A stretch of DNA of 52,494 bases from an uncultured Opitutia bacterium. GTDB taxonomy: Bacteria; Verrucomicrobiota; Verrucomicrobiia; Opitutales; Opitutaceae. Every line of letters begins with the position of its first letter. The stretch's first letter is position 1. The stretch lies in contig CAIMFY010000030.1 in the NCBI GenBank assembly GCA_903840415.1, positions 1 to 52,494 of the forward strand, in the 5' to 3' direction. Made by a program: the position numbers and the translations under genes. Below, piece by piece: positions 18,101-26,701 of the stretch. The notes under the pieces are model-generated. The model searched no databases. It had not been told where the DNA came from and worked only from the letters and a program-made list of their open reading frames with translations.

Positions 18101-21100
18101 TTGGCGGACAAAGATGAGTTCTGTTCGTTCGAGGACTTCCGGTTCTTCTACGCCATGTTTCGTCCGGCTGTGCTGGTGCAGAACCAGGATGGCTGGTGCC
18201 TCCTCGATGAAATCAGGGGCGAGTCGCTTCGCCACCAGACTGAACTGGAGGCGAACCTCCGCCGCCGGGTCTTTGACGTGCTGGAATACCTGGCCAACAG
18301 TTACAACGACTACAAGCCCAACGGCCTCAAGGAAGAGGACTGGCCTCGGCTCTATGATACCTGCCTTATCTTCCTCTATCGGCTCTTGTTCATCCTCTAC
18401 GCAGAGAGTCGTTATCTGCTGCCGGTGCGGTCGCACGGGGTCCGGTCCAACAGGACCTACCTCACTCGATTCGCGTTGGCCACAAAGCTAGACCGGCTCC
18501 GCGAGACCGAGGACTACTATACGTCGGACAACCTCACGGACCTCTACGAAGACCTGGCCAAACTCTTTCATCTGATCGATGGCAACAACCCGGACATCAA
18601 TGCTGAGTGCGGTGTGACGCGCTACAACGGAGGTTTGTTCAACCCGGCGCTGCACCCGGAGATCGAGAAATTGCGCGTGCCCGACAAGCCATTGGCCGAC
18701 GTGCTTCGCCAGCTCATGTTCGCCCAGCCGCCGTCGGGCCGTGGGGCCAAGCAGCAGGCAATCTCAACGGACGACGCCATTGATTACTCGAGCCTCCACG
18801 TTCGCCAACTCGGCGACATTTACGAGGGGCTTCTTGGGGCGAAGTTCGCCATGCGCGAGGGGTCGCTGCGCTTGGTGAACGCCGACGGCAAGAATCACCG
18901 CGATGGGGTTTTCTATACGCCAGACTGGATTGTCAGCTATCTTCTCAGGGAGACACTGCAGCCGCTTGTCGATGCAGTCGAAGCCTCAGAGGACGTCACG
19001 GTGGCGACGAAGGCGAAGTCAGTTGAGAAACAGCAAACCAATGCGTTTGCGCTCGGCGTCCTGGAGATAAACCTCGTGGATCCCGCCATGGGCAGCGGTC
19101 ACTTCCTGGTGGCGGCTACTGAATGGCTGGCAGACCAGGTGCTTTATCACCCCAGCACGCGGACGATGACCGAGTCCATGGTCACAGGCGGATCTCGCGA
19201 CGACATCAAGAAACGCGGCATGGTGCCCGTGCCTCCGGGCGTGGCGCAAGAAGACGCCGAAAAGGCCTACTGGCGCCGGCGTATCGTAGAGTCGTGTGTC
19301 TATGGCGTGGACATCAACCCCATGGCCGTTGAGTTGACCAAGCTGTCGCTCTGGCTCACCTGCATTGCCGTCGATGAGCCTCTGAATTTCCTGGACCATC
19401 ACATTCGCCCGGGAAACGCGCTGCTCTACGCACCGCCCGAGTCCTTGAATCACGCGCCACTCTCGGCGGGGTCCAAGCAGACCGTCATGACTACGCTCGA
19501 CAACGCGGTCCAGACAGCGGTTCGGAACTGCATCGCTGAAAACACCAAGATCGAGGAGACCCCTTCGACCGAGATGCAGTTGGTGAAACGGAAGGAGGAC
19601 AACTGGAAGAAAGTCAGAGCGAAGCTCGCCCCTGTTTTGTCCGTCGCCGACCTATGGCTCGCCGCCCTCGATGGAGCACTCCCCAACATGGAGGAGGACT
19701 ACCGACTGATCGCACTCAATCTTCTCGGGCTTGCTGGCGCCGAGCAAAAGAAAGCAGAGAAGGTTGCGGCTGGCATGGCGCAGACGTTAGCGGCCAAGCG
19801 CGCCGATCTGCAACCCTTCCACTGGCACCTGGAGTTCCCCGACATCTTTTTCGACGACGACGGTAGCCTAAAGTCGAAGGACGACGCGGGCTTTGATGCC
19901 GTGCTTGGAAACCCGCCCTATGTGTCGGTCCACACTACCATGGCCGCGGCGTATCGCACCGTGCTCGAAAAACGCTGCGGTTACGCCGAGGACCTCTACC
20001 TGCACTTCACGGATCTTGGGTTCAACCTGCTGCGGGCGGGCGGTGGCTTTGGCTTCATCGTTTCCGATACGTTCTTCACCCTCGACTCAAAGAGCAAGAT
20101 GCGTGACTGGCTGCAGGGCCATCAGCTTGACGTGATCGGACAATGCGACCCGTTCGACGCTACGGTCGATGCCGCCATCTTTGTCGCTCGCAATTCGCCA
20201 GCGCTGGCTAAGCACCGCGTCCTGTTCGTGCAGGCCCGTCCCCGGCGTGATCGCGTTACGGGCGAGATGACGCGGCCGGAACACGATCTACATGACCTAC
20301 CCCAGTCCGACGCCATCGCGAGCGCCCATGGTGAACATAAGTCGCTGCGCTTCCATCGTGTCCCAGTAACCCTGTTCACCGACGCCCATCGCCGTGTGTT
20401 TTTCGAGCCAACCGTTGGGGTGCTCAAGCTGTATGATCGGTTTAATGACAAGGTGAAGGCGTTGCATGGGGAGTGGTGGGATCGCGTCTCGACAGCATCC
20501 AACTATTCCAAAAACGCAGACGCCGTCAGGGCGTATCAGGACAGCCTGAAACCGGGCGACGTGACCATTGTCGGATTGGTGGCGGACGGGGCCCAGGGTA
20601 TGCGCACGGGGAACAACGCCCGATACATCGGCTTCCTCGAAGGCACACCGCAGGCCTCAACGATTCTTCAGCGCCGCGAGGAGTGGACCGCCGCATGGCT
20701 ACAGGACGCGACAGTCAAGCCGGTCTTCGTCCGGCTTCTCCATGAGCATGGCGCCAACGTCAATCGCCCGACAGCCGATGGCGCAGCATGGGAGGCGGCC
20801 GTCGATGCACTGCGTGAGCAATTCGACTCCGACGATCTCGGGTTCGGCAAAACCGCGTTGTATCGCATCATCCCAAAAGCGTTGGTGGCAGACGAAAGCG
20901 ATTTCGTGTTTGCATGGGATACACGCAGGGCTGAGTTGCTGAAAAAATGGCAAGGGGAACGCCTGTTCGACGACTTCTGGAGCGGGGACCTCGCGTCCGG
21001 CGGCGACAAGTGGGCGAAGCTCAAAAAGGCGAAGACCGTCAGCGACGCCGCGTTCTGCGAATTGCTCGCCGGGGTCCGGGCGTGGGTCGCGTCCAACGAA

Positions 21101-21883
21101 AAGAGCAAGCGGAAGGCACGCGAGAACGCACTCGGGCTCAAGTCCGGCGAGGACTACCTGACGCCGGATGACTGTCCCCGTGTCGCAGCGACCTACAATG
21201 GGCTTTCTGGACGTGGGCGCTATGTATCGTTTCGCAAGGGCGACCCAGAGGGCAGTCGATGGCTCGACAACGCCCCGTTGTTCATCGACTGGTCAGCAAA
21301 ATCGGTGGAGGTGCTGTCCACGGCCGCCGAGGCCCGTTGGCAGGGGCATCGGTTCTTCTTCACTCCAGGAGTGACATGGACTGCGGTCGCCAATCACGTT
21401 GCGATGAAATCGCGGTTCCAGGCGCCATGCGTGTTTGATGCCGACAGCATGCGCCTTACGCCGAACAACCGACTCTTCGACCAGATGGCGTTTCTTGCGC
21501 TGTTCAACTCGGACGTCGTGAGCCACCTAAAGATGAAGTTCATCAAGCACACCCAGAAATGGGAGATTGGCGATCTGCGCCAGCTCCCACTGGTGATGCC
21601 GACAAAGCAACAGAGTCGCCGGCTACATGACCTCGCCGAGTCTGCCATCGAGGCGAAGCGCCTCGGATATTCAAACCAGTCGCCATCGCACACGCTCGCG
21701 GAGTTCTGCCGCGAGGTGGCAGATGAGATGATCGAGAAAGCGCCGGCCTACCTCCGTCCGCCGGCCCAGATGCAGCTCCTGTCGACGCCAGCGCACTGTC
21801 TTGCCGTCCTTGAACTCGCGGTAAATTGGGAGGCAGAGAAAGTCTATGGCGTAGAGAGCCAGGGTCCGTTCGACGAATTCTGA
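18101..21883 (+). CDS. N6-adenine DNA methyltransferase plus target-recognition domain (type IIG-like)
   Basis: A 1260-residue frame, from a TTG that would serve as restart after the upstream UAA. The methyltransferase core has AdoMet motif I LVDPAMGSGHFLVAA (D327-x-x-x-G-S-G) and catalytic motif IV NPPY at residues 604-607, typical of Eco57I-like N6-adenine methylases. FYTPDWIVSYLL (about 271-282) is the usual entry to the domain. C-terminal of residue 800 lies a target-recognition region with GAQGMRTGNNARYIGFL, the M-x-T-G-x-N motif seen in type IIG and PglX-like enzymes. In the absence of nuclease it would protect DNA at its recognition site. Its TGA overlaps the next ATG by one base. GC content and codon choice are less extreme than in the flanking host genes. 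Confidence 0.85.
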   Translation: MADKDEFCSFEDFRFFYAMFRPAVLVQNQDGWCLLDEIRGESLRHQTELEANLRRRVFDVLEYLANSYNDYKPNGLKEEDWPRLYDTCLIFLYRLLFILYAESRYLLPVRSHGVRSNRTYLTRFALATKLDRLRETEDYYTSDNLTDLYEDLAKLFHLIDGNNPDINAECGVTRYNGGLFNPALHPEIEKLRVPDKPLADVLRQLMFAQPPSGRGAKQQAISTDDAIDYSSLHVRQLGDIYEGLLGAKFAMREGSLRLVNADGKNHRDGVFYTPDWIVSYLLRETLQPLVDAVEASEDVTVATKAKSVEKQQTNAFALGVLEINLVDPAMGSGHFLVAATEWLADQVLYHPSTRTMTESMVTGGSRDDIKKRGMVPVPPGVAQEDAEKAYWRRRIVESCVYGVDINPMAVELTKLSLWLTCIAVDEPLNFLDHHIRPGNALLYAPPESLNHAPLSAGSKQTVMTTLDNAVQTAVRNCIAENTKIEETPSTEMQLVKRKEDNWKKVRAKLAPVLSVADLWLAALDGALPNMEEDYRLIALNLLGLAGAEQKKAEKVAAGMAQTLAAKRADLQPFHWHLEFPDIFFDDDGSLKSKDDAGFDAVLGNPPYVSVHTTMAAAYRTVLEKRCGYAEDLYLHFTDLGFNLLRAGGGFGFIVSDTFFTLDSKSKMRDWLQGHQLDVIGQCDPFDATVDAAIFVARNSPALAKHRVLFVQARPRRDRVTGEMTRPEHDLHDLPQSDAIASAHGEHKSLRFHRVPVTLFTDAHRRVFFEPTVGVLKLYDRFNDKVKALHGEWWDRVSTASNYSKNADAVRAYQDSLKPGDVTIVGLVADGAQGMRTGNNARYIGFLEGTPQASTILQRREEWTAAWLQDATVKPVFVRLLHEHGANVNRPTADGAAWEAAVDALREQFDSDDLGFGKTALYRIIPKALVADESDFVFAWDTRRAELLKKWQGERLFDDFWSGDLASGGDKWAKLKKAKTVSDAAFCELLAGVRAWVASNEKSKRKARENALGLKSGEDYLTPDDCPRVAATYNGLSGRGRYVSFRKGDPEGSRWLDNAPLFIDWSAKSVEVLSTAAEARWQGHRFFFTPGVTWTAVANHVAMKSRFQAPCVFDADSMRLTPNNRLFDQMAFLALFNSDVVSHLKMKFIKHTQKWEIGDLRQLPLVMPTKQQSRRLHDLAESAIEAKRLGYSNQSPSHTLAEFCREVADEMIEKAPAYLRPPAQMQLLSTPAHCLAVLELAVNWEAEKVYGVESQGPFDEF

Positions 21884-22692
21884 TGCCACACGTTCAGCCA
21901 ATGTTTGCCGATGCAGACCTCGAGACCATTGCCCGCGCTCTGGCTGACGCTCCCACCCACCGGCAATTGACGGATCTATTCGCTCAGAGAGACCTGCCTC
22001 AAGTCAACGAGGGACCAAAGTGGCGGCAAATCACCTTGTTTTTTCGAGCAGCCCAAGCACGCGATCAGTGCGGCAACGCAGTTCTTTCACTCATCAGTGC
22101 GGCCCTTCGACCGGCGGCGTTTGTCCATGACAAGAAAGCGTTCGCTGCGCACCGCGAACGCCTCAATCTGGTGATGGCGTTTCACGGCCTTTCGTATGGC
22201 GAGGACGGGAGGTTCTACAAGGTGCAGGCCTCTGCCACAATTGATGAGGCTCAAGCGCGAGCAGCTCGCCTGAAGACGGAGCTCGAGCGGAGAGACGTGC
22301 ACCCCGATGTGCTTCGGTTCTGCACGGCCGAATTACTTCAAGAGAATTACTTTCATGCGGTGCTCGAGGCGACCAAAAGCGTGTCGGCAAAACTGCGAGA
22401 GAAATCGGGAGAAGTTGGTGATGCCGGTCAACTCGCGCAAGCCGCCCTGGGTCTCGGCCCCACGGGCATTCCGATTCTCGCATTCAACGCGATGAGCAGT
22501 GGCACTGAGATCAGTGAACAGAAAGGACTGGCGAATCTCTTTCTCGGCATGTTCGGGACGTTCCGAAACACCACGGGCCACGAGCCCAAAATTTCCTGGC
22601 CCGTAACGGAGCGGGACGCCATGGACCTCCTGACGTTGGTCTCGTTTCTTCACCGCCGGCTGGACGGAGCACGGCGTATGCGCTCATCGTAA
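21883..22692 (+). CDS. TIGR02391-family (Ymh-like) protein, putative abortive-infection factor
   Basis: A 269-residue protein; start ATG 21883 overlaps the methylase TGA by one base, so the genes are coupled. The C-terminal 130 residues carry the family signature: YFHAVLEATKSVSAKLREKSG, then LAFNAMSSGTEISEQKGLANLFLGMFGTFRNTTGHEP, the last portion with the conserved F-R-N-x-x-x-H. This domain is repeatedly found beside restriction enzymes and in defence regions, and has been discussed as an Abi-like or RNA-targeting factor; its biochemical role is not established. The N-terminal half is helical with no recognised motif. Its position inside the transposon cargo supports a defence role. Confidence 0.82.
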   Translation: MPHVQPMFADADLETIARALADAPTHRQLTDLFAQRDLPQVNEGPKWRQITLFFRAAQARDQCGNAVLSLISAALRPAAFVHDKKAFAAHRERLNLVMAFHGLSYGEDGRFYKVQASATIDEAQARAARLKTELERRDVHPDVLRFCTAELLQENYFHAVLEATKSVSAKLREKSGEVGDAGQLAQAALGLGPTGIPILAFNAMSSGTEISEQKGLANLFLGMFGTFRNTTGHEPKISWPVTERDAMDLLTLVSFLHRRLDGARRMRSS

Positions 22693-22778
22693 GAACCGCC
22701 GAGCCACCTCCAGACGTGGCCGGCCACTTGAGACCGACCAATGTGCGCGTCACTCCGTTCGGCATGTCTTCAGCCTAT

Positions 22779-23831
22779 CTAGCGCTTAAGGACCCTGAGG
22801 ATTTCTGCGCACGGAAAGGTGAATTCCACGGGACCCTTCAATCCGTCAAGAAACACTCGCGCCACTGCATGGGAAAGCGTTGGTTCATCGAGGACCTTGG
22901 CGTTATGGTTCTTATCCACAGGGAACCAATGACCGTTTATCCTGAAGCAATGGGTCTGCCCGGCGAAGAGGACACCTGCCGCCCGTTTTGCCTTCGTCAC
23001 GAAGGCTCCGCTTGAAGTAGCCTGCCTCGCGCCGTCGATAATGAACATCCAACCCGGCCAGACGGCGGGACAGTCCACCTCCACCGAGAACCGATCCAGT
23101 GCGAGCGTCGCAACGTTGGTGATTTGAACGGTCAACTCCCCTTCATCCGCTAGCCGTGAACGAGTCAGCGACAATCGCAAGCAGACCTTCGGCAACGTTT
23201 CGGATTGCTCGTCCTTGGCCCGGTTGGCCGAGATCGTGTTCCTGAGCCATCCGCCCAGCGAGAGCAGTGCGGCATCCCGTTTGCTCGGGTCGTCGCACTC
23301 GATCAGAGGAGCAAGGGCGTCATCAGCAGAAGTGCCGCCCGGCACATGGGAGAAGACCAGCGGCACGCCCTCCCGTAGCTCGTGGAGACCACTGGCGGTC
23401 GCCTCACTGTCAGGTGATGAGCGAAGTGATTCCACAATCTGCAGGAGTTGAAAACAAAGAGCGGCGTTAGACTCGGGCTTGCCGTGCAACCGATTCCGTT
23501 GCTCCGATTCCCGGACGCACTTCCACTGGCGCAGGTCCTCTTCGGGATAGTTGGCCCAGTCCTTGTCCACCAGTGTTGAGTGAGTTGGGCACATCCAGAT
23601 ACCATTGTCCTCACCCGCCCTTATCGACGCGGCGACGTTGGCCTGGTGCCGTGGGGCGCGAGATGAATCGGACGCGGGAAGAATGTGACACGCCTCCCCA
23701 AGGAGGACCACGCTTTGCCCATCAAGCGACGGTCCGATAGTGGCCTGGCGACATCCAGGTTTACTACAGATGTAGCCGGCCTTTTGAGCGATGATACTAA
23801 CGGTGTCTTTGTGAAATGGTGCGTCTCTCAT
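22779..23831 (-). CDS. HNH endonuclease domain protein (transposon cargo)
   Basis: A 350-residue protein on the opposite strand to the rest of the cargo. Residues 1-115 are an HNH-type zinc/beta-beta-alpha nuclease module: C-x4-C in YICSKPGCRQ, the first catalytic His in GEACHILPAS, the Asn in DNGIWMCPTHS and the closing His in the same segment, followed by LVDKDWANYPEEDLRQWK, the standard tail of this subfamily. The C-terminal 200 residues are beta-rich and unassigned (LTVQITNVATLALDRFSVEV suggests an Ig-like fold). The promoter should lie in 23832-24050, between the gene and the right inverted repeat. It may be an independent DNA-targeting defence nuclease; no partner is evident besides the convergent TIGR02391 gene. 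Confidence 0.83.
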   Translation of the reverse strand: MRDAPFHKDTVSIIAQKAGYICSKPGCRQATIGPSLDGQSVVLLGEACHILPASDSSRAPRHQANVAASIRAGEDNGIWMCPTHSTLVDKDWANYPEEDLRQWKCVRESEQRNRLHGKPESNAALCFQLLQIVESLRSSPDSEATASGLHELREGVPLVFSHVPGGTSADDALAPLIECDDPSKRDAALLSLGGWLRNTISANRAKDEQSETLPKVCLRLSLTRSRLADEGELTVQITNVATLALDRFSVEVDCPAVWPGWMFIIDGARQATSSGAFVTKAKRAAGVLFAGQTHCFRINGHWFPVDKNHNAKVLDEPTLSHAVARVFLDGLKGPVEFTFPCAEILRVLKR

Positions 23832-24050
23832 AGTGGGCGAGCATCTTGGTGGTTAAACGAATCCCTTGGCGTCGGTCGCATGCACAGAAGCATACCACAG
23901 CCCCGCCGAATGGAGGAAAGCTGCCGGTCGCCCCGACGACAATTGGCTGGCCCATTTACCATACAGGGCCATAAGGATGGTGCTCGCTGGAGATCAGGCC
24001 GAGGGAGAGCCGCCCGGCGAATTAACTTAGCTAACGAGGGACTTTTACCC

Positions 24051-24074
24051 GGTTACGCCAAGTGCATACCCAGT
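24051..24074 (-). repeat. Right terminal inverted repeat of the IS1595-family transposon
   Basis: GGTTACG, C, CAAGTGCATACCCAGT: exact inverse of the left end apart from one base. It closes the element; the outer CAGT is followed immediately by the duplicated TTGAATTT. Confidence 0.92.
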
Positions 24075-24082
24075 TTGAATTT
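24075..24082. repeat. 8-bp target-site duplication, right copy
   Basis: TTGAATTT, identical to 16431-16438. With one copy removed the two flanks join as ...TTACAA-TTGAATTT-TGAGTCA..., the presumed empty site. Confidence 0.93.
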
Positions 24083-24286
24083 TGAGTCATGAACACTTGA
24101 CCCCAAAAACGAGTATTATGCATATTTCCACGATCTTACGGCTTGGAAATGATGTGCCGCTTCTGAGTTTTGGCTGCGCGGTCGATAGTCGTCCCGTTTC
24201 CCCTTTGTCCTGAAGGCGAAGTGGTTGGGGACGTTTGTGCGGTTGCCTTGAGAGTGCCCGATCTCCAGTATGGCGTTTGTCCCACT

Positions 24287-25612
24287 ATGTTGAGCGTGTC
24301 TTTTGAGCTTCTGGTTATCGCCCTGTTGCTGCTGGCGAACGGCGTCCTCGCGATGGCGGAGATTGCCATGGTGTCGTCGCGCAAGGCGCGGTTGAAAAAG
24401 CTCGCCGCCAAGGGCGATCCGCGCGCCCGCACCGCCTTGGCGATCGTCGAGGCACCGACGCGGTTCCTTTCGACCGTGCAGATCGGCATCACGCTGCTGG
24501 GCGTCATCGCCGGCGCATTTGGCGGACGGACCATCGCGGATAATCTTCAGCAGGTGTTCATGACTTGGCCGGCGGTGGCGGCACACGCCGAGGCACTGAG
24601 CCTCGCGATTGTCGTGTGCGGGATCACGTTTGCATCCGTTGTCATTGGCGAACTCCTGCCCAAGCGGCTCGGGTTACACGCACCGGAGCGGGTGGCGATC
24701 ACGCTGGCGCGGCCGATCAACCTCTTTTCACACCTCGTGGCGCCGATCGTGGCGGTGCTCACGTTTGTGACGGATCGCATGCTGCGGCTGGTCGGCATCG
24801 GACAGACCAAGGAGGCGCCCGTCACCGACGAGGAGGTGCGCGAACTCATCGAACAGGGCATGAGCGAAGGCGTGTTTCAGCGCGCCGAGCAGCAGATGGT
24901 CGAAGGCGTGCTCGCCCTCGATCAGCGGCTCGTGACGACGCTCATGACGCCGCGCCCGAAAATTGTCTTCCTCAATGTCGACGATCCTGAGGAGGTTAAT
25001 TGGCGCAAGATCGTCACCAGCGGCCACTCGTATTTCCCGGTTTATCAGGGTCACCGCGATCAAATCATCGGCATGGTGGCAGTGAAGGCGCTCTGGGCGC
25101 ACTCGGCCATCGGATTGCCGGCGACGTTGAAAAATCTCCTGTTGCCGCCGCTGCTCGTGCCGGAAAAAATGCCCGCGAACCAACTGCTCGAACAGTTCAA
25201 GAAGACCGGCAAGCACATCGCGGTGGTCACGGACGAGTTTGGCGCGGTGCAGGGCCTGGTCACGCTGATCGACGTGATGGAGGCGATCGTCGGCGACTTG
25301 CCGGAGCGCGGCGACCGCGCCCAGCCCGAAGTGAAACGCCGCGAGGACGGCTCGTGGCTCGTCGATGCGACGCTGCCGACCGCCGAACTTAAAACGCTGC
25401 TCACCCTCGACGCGGCGCTGCCGAACGAGGTGTCCGCGGAGTTCCAGACGCTCGGCGGCTTCGTCGTCACGCAGTTTGGGCGCATCCCGGCGGCGGGCGA
25501 TTATTTCGACTGGAGCGGCTGGCGCTTTGAGGTCGTCGACATGGATCGGCGGCGCGTGGACAAGGTGCTCGTCGCGAAAACGCCGCCGCCAGCCGCACAG
25601 AAGGCGAGTTGA
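24287..25612 (+). CDS. CNNM/CBS-domain membrane protein (HlyC/CorC family)
   Basis: A 441-residue inner-membrane protein; I start it at ATG 24287 (MLSVSFELLVIALLLLANGV), though the frame is open from 24170. Residues 1-190 are a CNNM (DUF21) domain with the hallmark small-residue motif AMAEIAMVSSRKARLKKLA and FLSTVQIGITLLGVIAGAFGG. Two CBS domains follow (LMTPRPKIVFLN and a second around VTDEFGAVQGLVTLIDVMEAI), then a C-terminal CorC/HlyC transporter-associated domain (PAAGDYFDWSGWRFEVVDMD). The family is linked to Mg2+ or Co2+ transport or homeostasis. The transposon lies about 205 bp upstream, so native regulation may be altered. Confidence 0.93.
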   Translation: MLSVSFELLVIALLLLANGVLAMAEIAMVSSRKARLKKLAAKGDPRARTALAIVEAPTRFLSTVQIGITLLGVIAGAFGGRTIADNLQQVFMTWPAVAAHAEALSLAIVVCGITFASVVIGELLPKRLGLHAPERVAITLARPINLFSHLVAPIVAVLTFVTDRMLRLVGIGQTKEAPVTDEEVRELIEQGMSEGVFQRAEQQMVEGVLALDQRLVTTLMTPRPKIVFLNVDDPEEVNWRKIVTSGHSYFPVYQGHRDQIIGMVAVKALWAHSAIGLPATLKNLLLPPLLVPEKMPANQLLEQFKKTGKHIAVVTDEFGAVQGLVTLIDVMEAIVGDLPERGDRAQPEVKRREDGSWLVDATLPTAELKTLLTLDAALPNEVSAEFQTLGGFVVTQFGRIPAAGDYFDWSGWRFEVVDMDRRRVDKVLVAKTPPPAAQKAS

Positions 25613-25698
25613 GCGCGACCGCGAATAAGTTGTTGGCAAAAACCCTTTGCCTTCGCGGGCGGCGACGCTGACGTTCCGCGCATGTCAGCGGATCCGTC

Positions 25699-26640
25699 AT
25701 GCAAGACCTCTTCACCGGCCAAACCACGCGACTCCGCGGGCGACTCCTCCCGGGCGCAGAAGACCGACGCGCTCTTCAAGACGATCACGAGCGACGATTG
25801 GCGGCGCTCGCTCGCCTCGGCGCGGCGGCAGCCCAATGCGGTGTCGGCGAAGATTCGGACCGCGATCTCGTCACGCTCGGCGAAGACGAAGTAGCGCTCC
25901 TCGTCGGCGCCGGCCGCGAATGGGACGAATTCGACGCCGCGATCCGCGCGTGGCGGGCGCTGCTGCCCCTGATGCGGCTCGACGAATTTGGATTTCCTGC
26001 GGGTCACGAGATCGAAAATCCCCTTGAGGAATCGAACGAAAAACTCCGCCGCATCGGCGGTGGCGTGGAGGCGTGGTGCTTCGCCGCGCCGGCGGACGGG
26101 GGCTCGGTCTACAAATTTTACCTACCGCGCGAGGAGAAGCGGATCGGCAGCCAATTTGGGTTTCGCCGCGGCGACGAGGCGGCGCTGCATGCCGAGGCCG
26201 GGCTCGGCGACTACCGCGCGCTGCTCGAAAAACTTTTGCTTATCCACGCGCTCGGCGGGATGGCGACGGAAGTCGTAGCAGTCACACCCGAGGGCATCGT
26301 CGTTGCGAAGCAGGCGCTCGGCGAACCGTTGCCGCAGGGCGACGATGTGTCCGGCGTGCTGCCAACGGGATTGATCGAGATTCCCTCGCGCTTCCTCCGC
26401 GCGAACCGGGATCATCCGCGCCTGTTTTTTCTCGGTGCGGACGCGTGGCTGGTGGCGGATCTGCACGCGCGGAATTTCGTGCGCGGCGCCGACGGCGCTC
26501 TCCGCGTGATCGATTTGGTCGCGGCGCCGTGGCCCGAGCGCGAGGCGGCGCGGGATGCACTGATCGCCGGCTGGCTCGGGCGCGTCCGCGAAAATCCCGC
26601 GGCCTCCGCGCTCACGGCGGGGCCCGACGACGAACTTTAG
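25699..26640 (+). CDS. Unassigned protein with kinase-like C-terminal motifs
   Basis: A 313-residue frame ending at TAG 26640. From about residue 115 on it reads as a genuine protein: EKLRRIGGGVEAWCFAAP with a glycine-rich turn, GSVYKFYLPREE with a candidate ATP-binding Lys, and near the end LVADLHARNFVRGADGALRVIDLV, which resembles the catalytic D-x-H-x-x-N and D-L-V pair of atypical kinases. The first 70 codons are low-complexity, and a second frame from 25682 is also open there, so the true start is unclear. I do not recognise the family and assign no substrate. It lies 86 bp after the CNNM gene in the same direction. Confidence 0.6.
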   Translation: MQDLFTGQTTRLRGRLLPGAEDRRALQDDHERRLAALARLGAAAAQCGVGEDSDRDLVTLGEDEVALLVGAGREWDEFDAAIRAWRALLPLMRLDEFGFPAGHEIENPLEESNEKLRRIGGGVEAWCFAAPADGGSVYKFYLPREEKRIGSQFGFRRGDEAALHAEAGLGDYRALLEKLLLIHALGGMATEVVAVTPEGIVVAKQALGEPLPQGDDVSGVLPTGLIEIPSRFLRANRDHPRLFFLGADAWLVADLHARNFVRGADGALRVIDLVAAPWPEREAARDALIAGWLGRVRENPAASALTAGPDDEL

Positions 26641-26652
26641 CGCAAAAAAAGA

Positions 26653-26675
26653 GCGCGTTGAGAAAATCAACGCGC
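26653..26675. terminator. Bidirectional intrinsic terminator between convergent genes
   Basis: GCGCGTTGA, five-base loop GAAAA, TCAACGCGC: a perfect 9-bp stem between two convergent genes. The run of A's just left of it (26644-26650) makes a U-tract for the minus-strand peroxiredoxin transcript; the plus side lacks a good U-run. Confidence 0.75.
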
Positions 26676-26701
26676 CCGAAGGTGAGATTTCGATCCGGTG
26701 C

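Larger units (their letters stand above)
17450..21883 (+). pseudogene. Type IIG-like restriction-methylase fusion, ancestral 1477-codon gene with one internal stop
   Basis: Both pieces lie in one reading frame, separated only by the UAA at 18059-18061. The intervening codons (CENASPDAFFSVE) read as normal protein sequence linking nuclease and methylase. Order: PD-(D/E)XK nuclease, helical linker, N6-adenine methyltransferase, target-recognition domain. Such single-chain enzymes both methylate and cut. The break would uncouple cutting from methylation, or silence the gene, unless the stop is read through or the methylase restarts at TTG 18101. A base error in the assembly is the trivial alternative. 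Confidence 0.75.
16439..24074 (+). mobile_element. IS1595-family transposon with restriction/defence passenger genes (7,636 bp)
   Basis: Bounded by 24-bp terminal inverted repeats (16439-16462 and 24051-24074; 23 of 24 positions match) and flanked by identical 8-bp duplications. Inside, in order: ISXO2-like transposase (+), a type IIG-like nuclease/methylase broken by an in-frame UAA (+), a TIGR02391-type protein (+) and an HNH endonuclease (-). Transposase, methylase and TIGR02391 genes are packed with 8-bp or overlapping junctions, suggesting transcription from the transposase end. IS1595-family elements are known to carry passenger genes occasionally; a complete restriction-defence cargo is unusual. 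Removing it rejoins the region upstream of the CNNM/CBS gene. Confidence 0.92.

Noticed and set aside
18101-21883. BREX PglX or DISARM DrmMI methylase
   Set aside because: No brx, pgl or drm partner genes are present, and an N-terminal PD-(D/E)XK nuclease precedes it in frame, favouring a type IIG-like enzyme.
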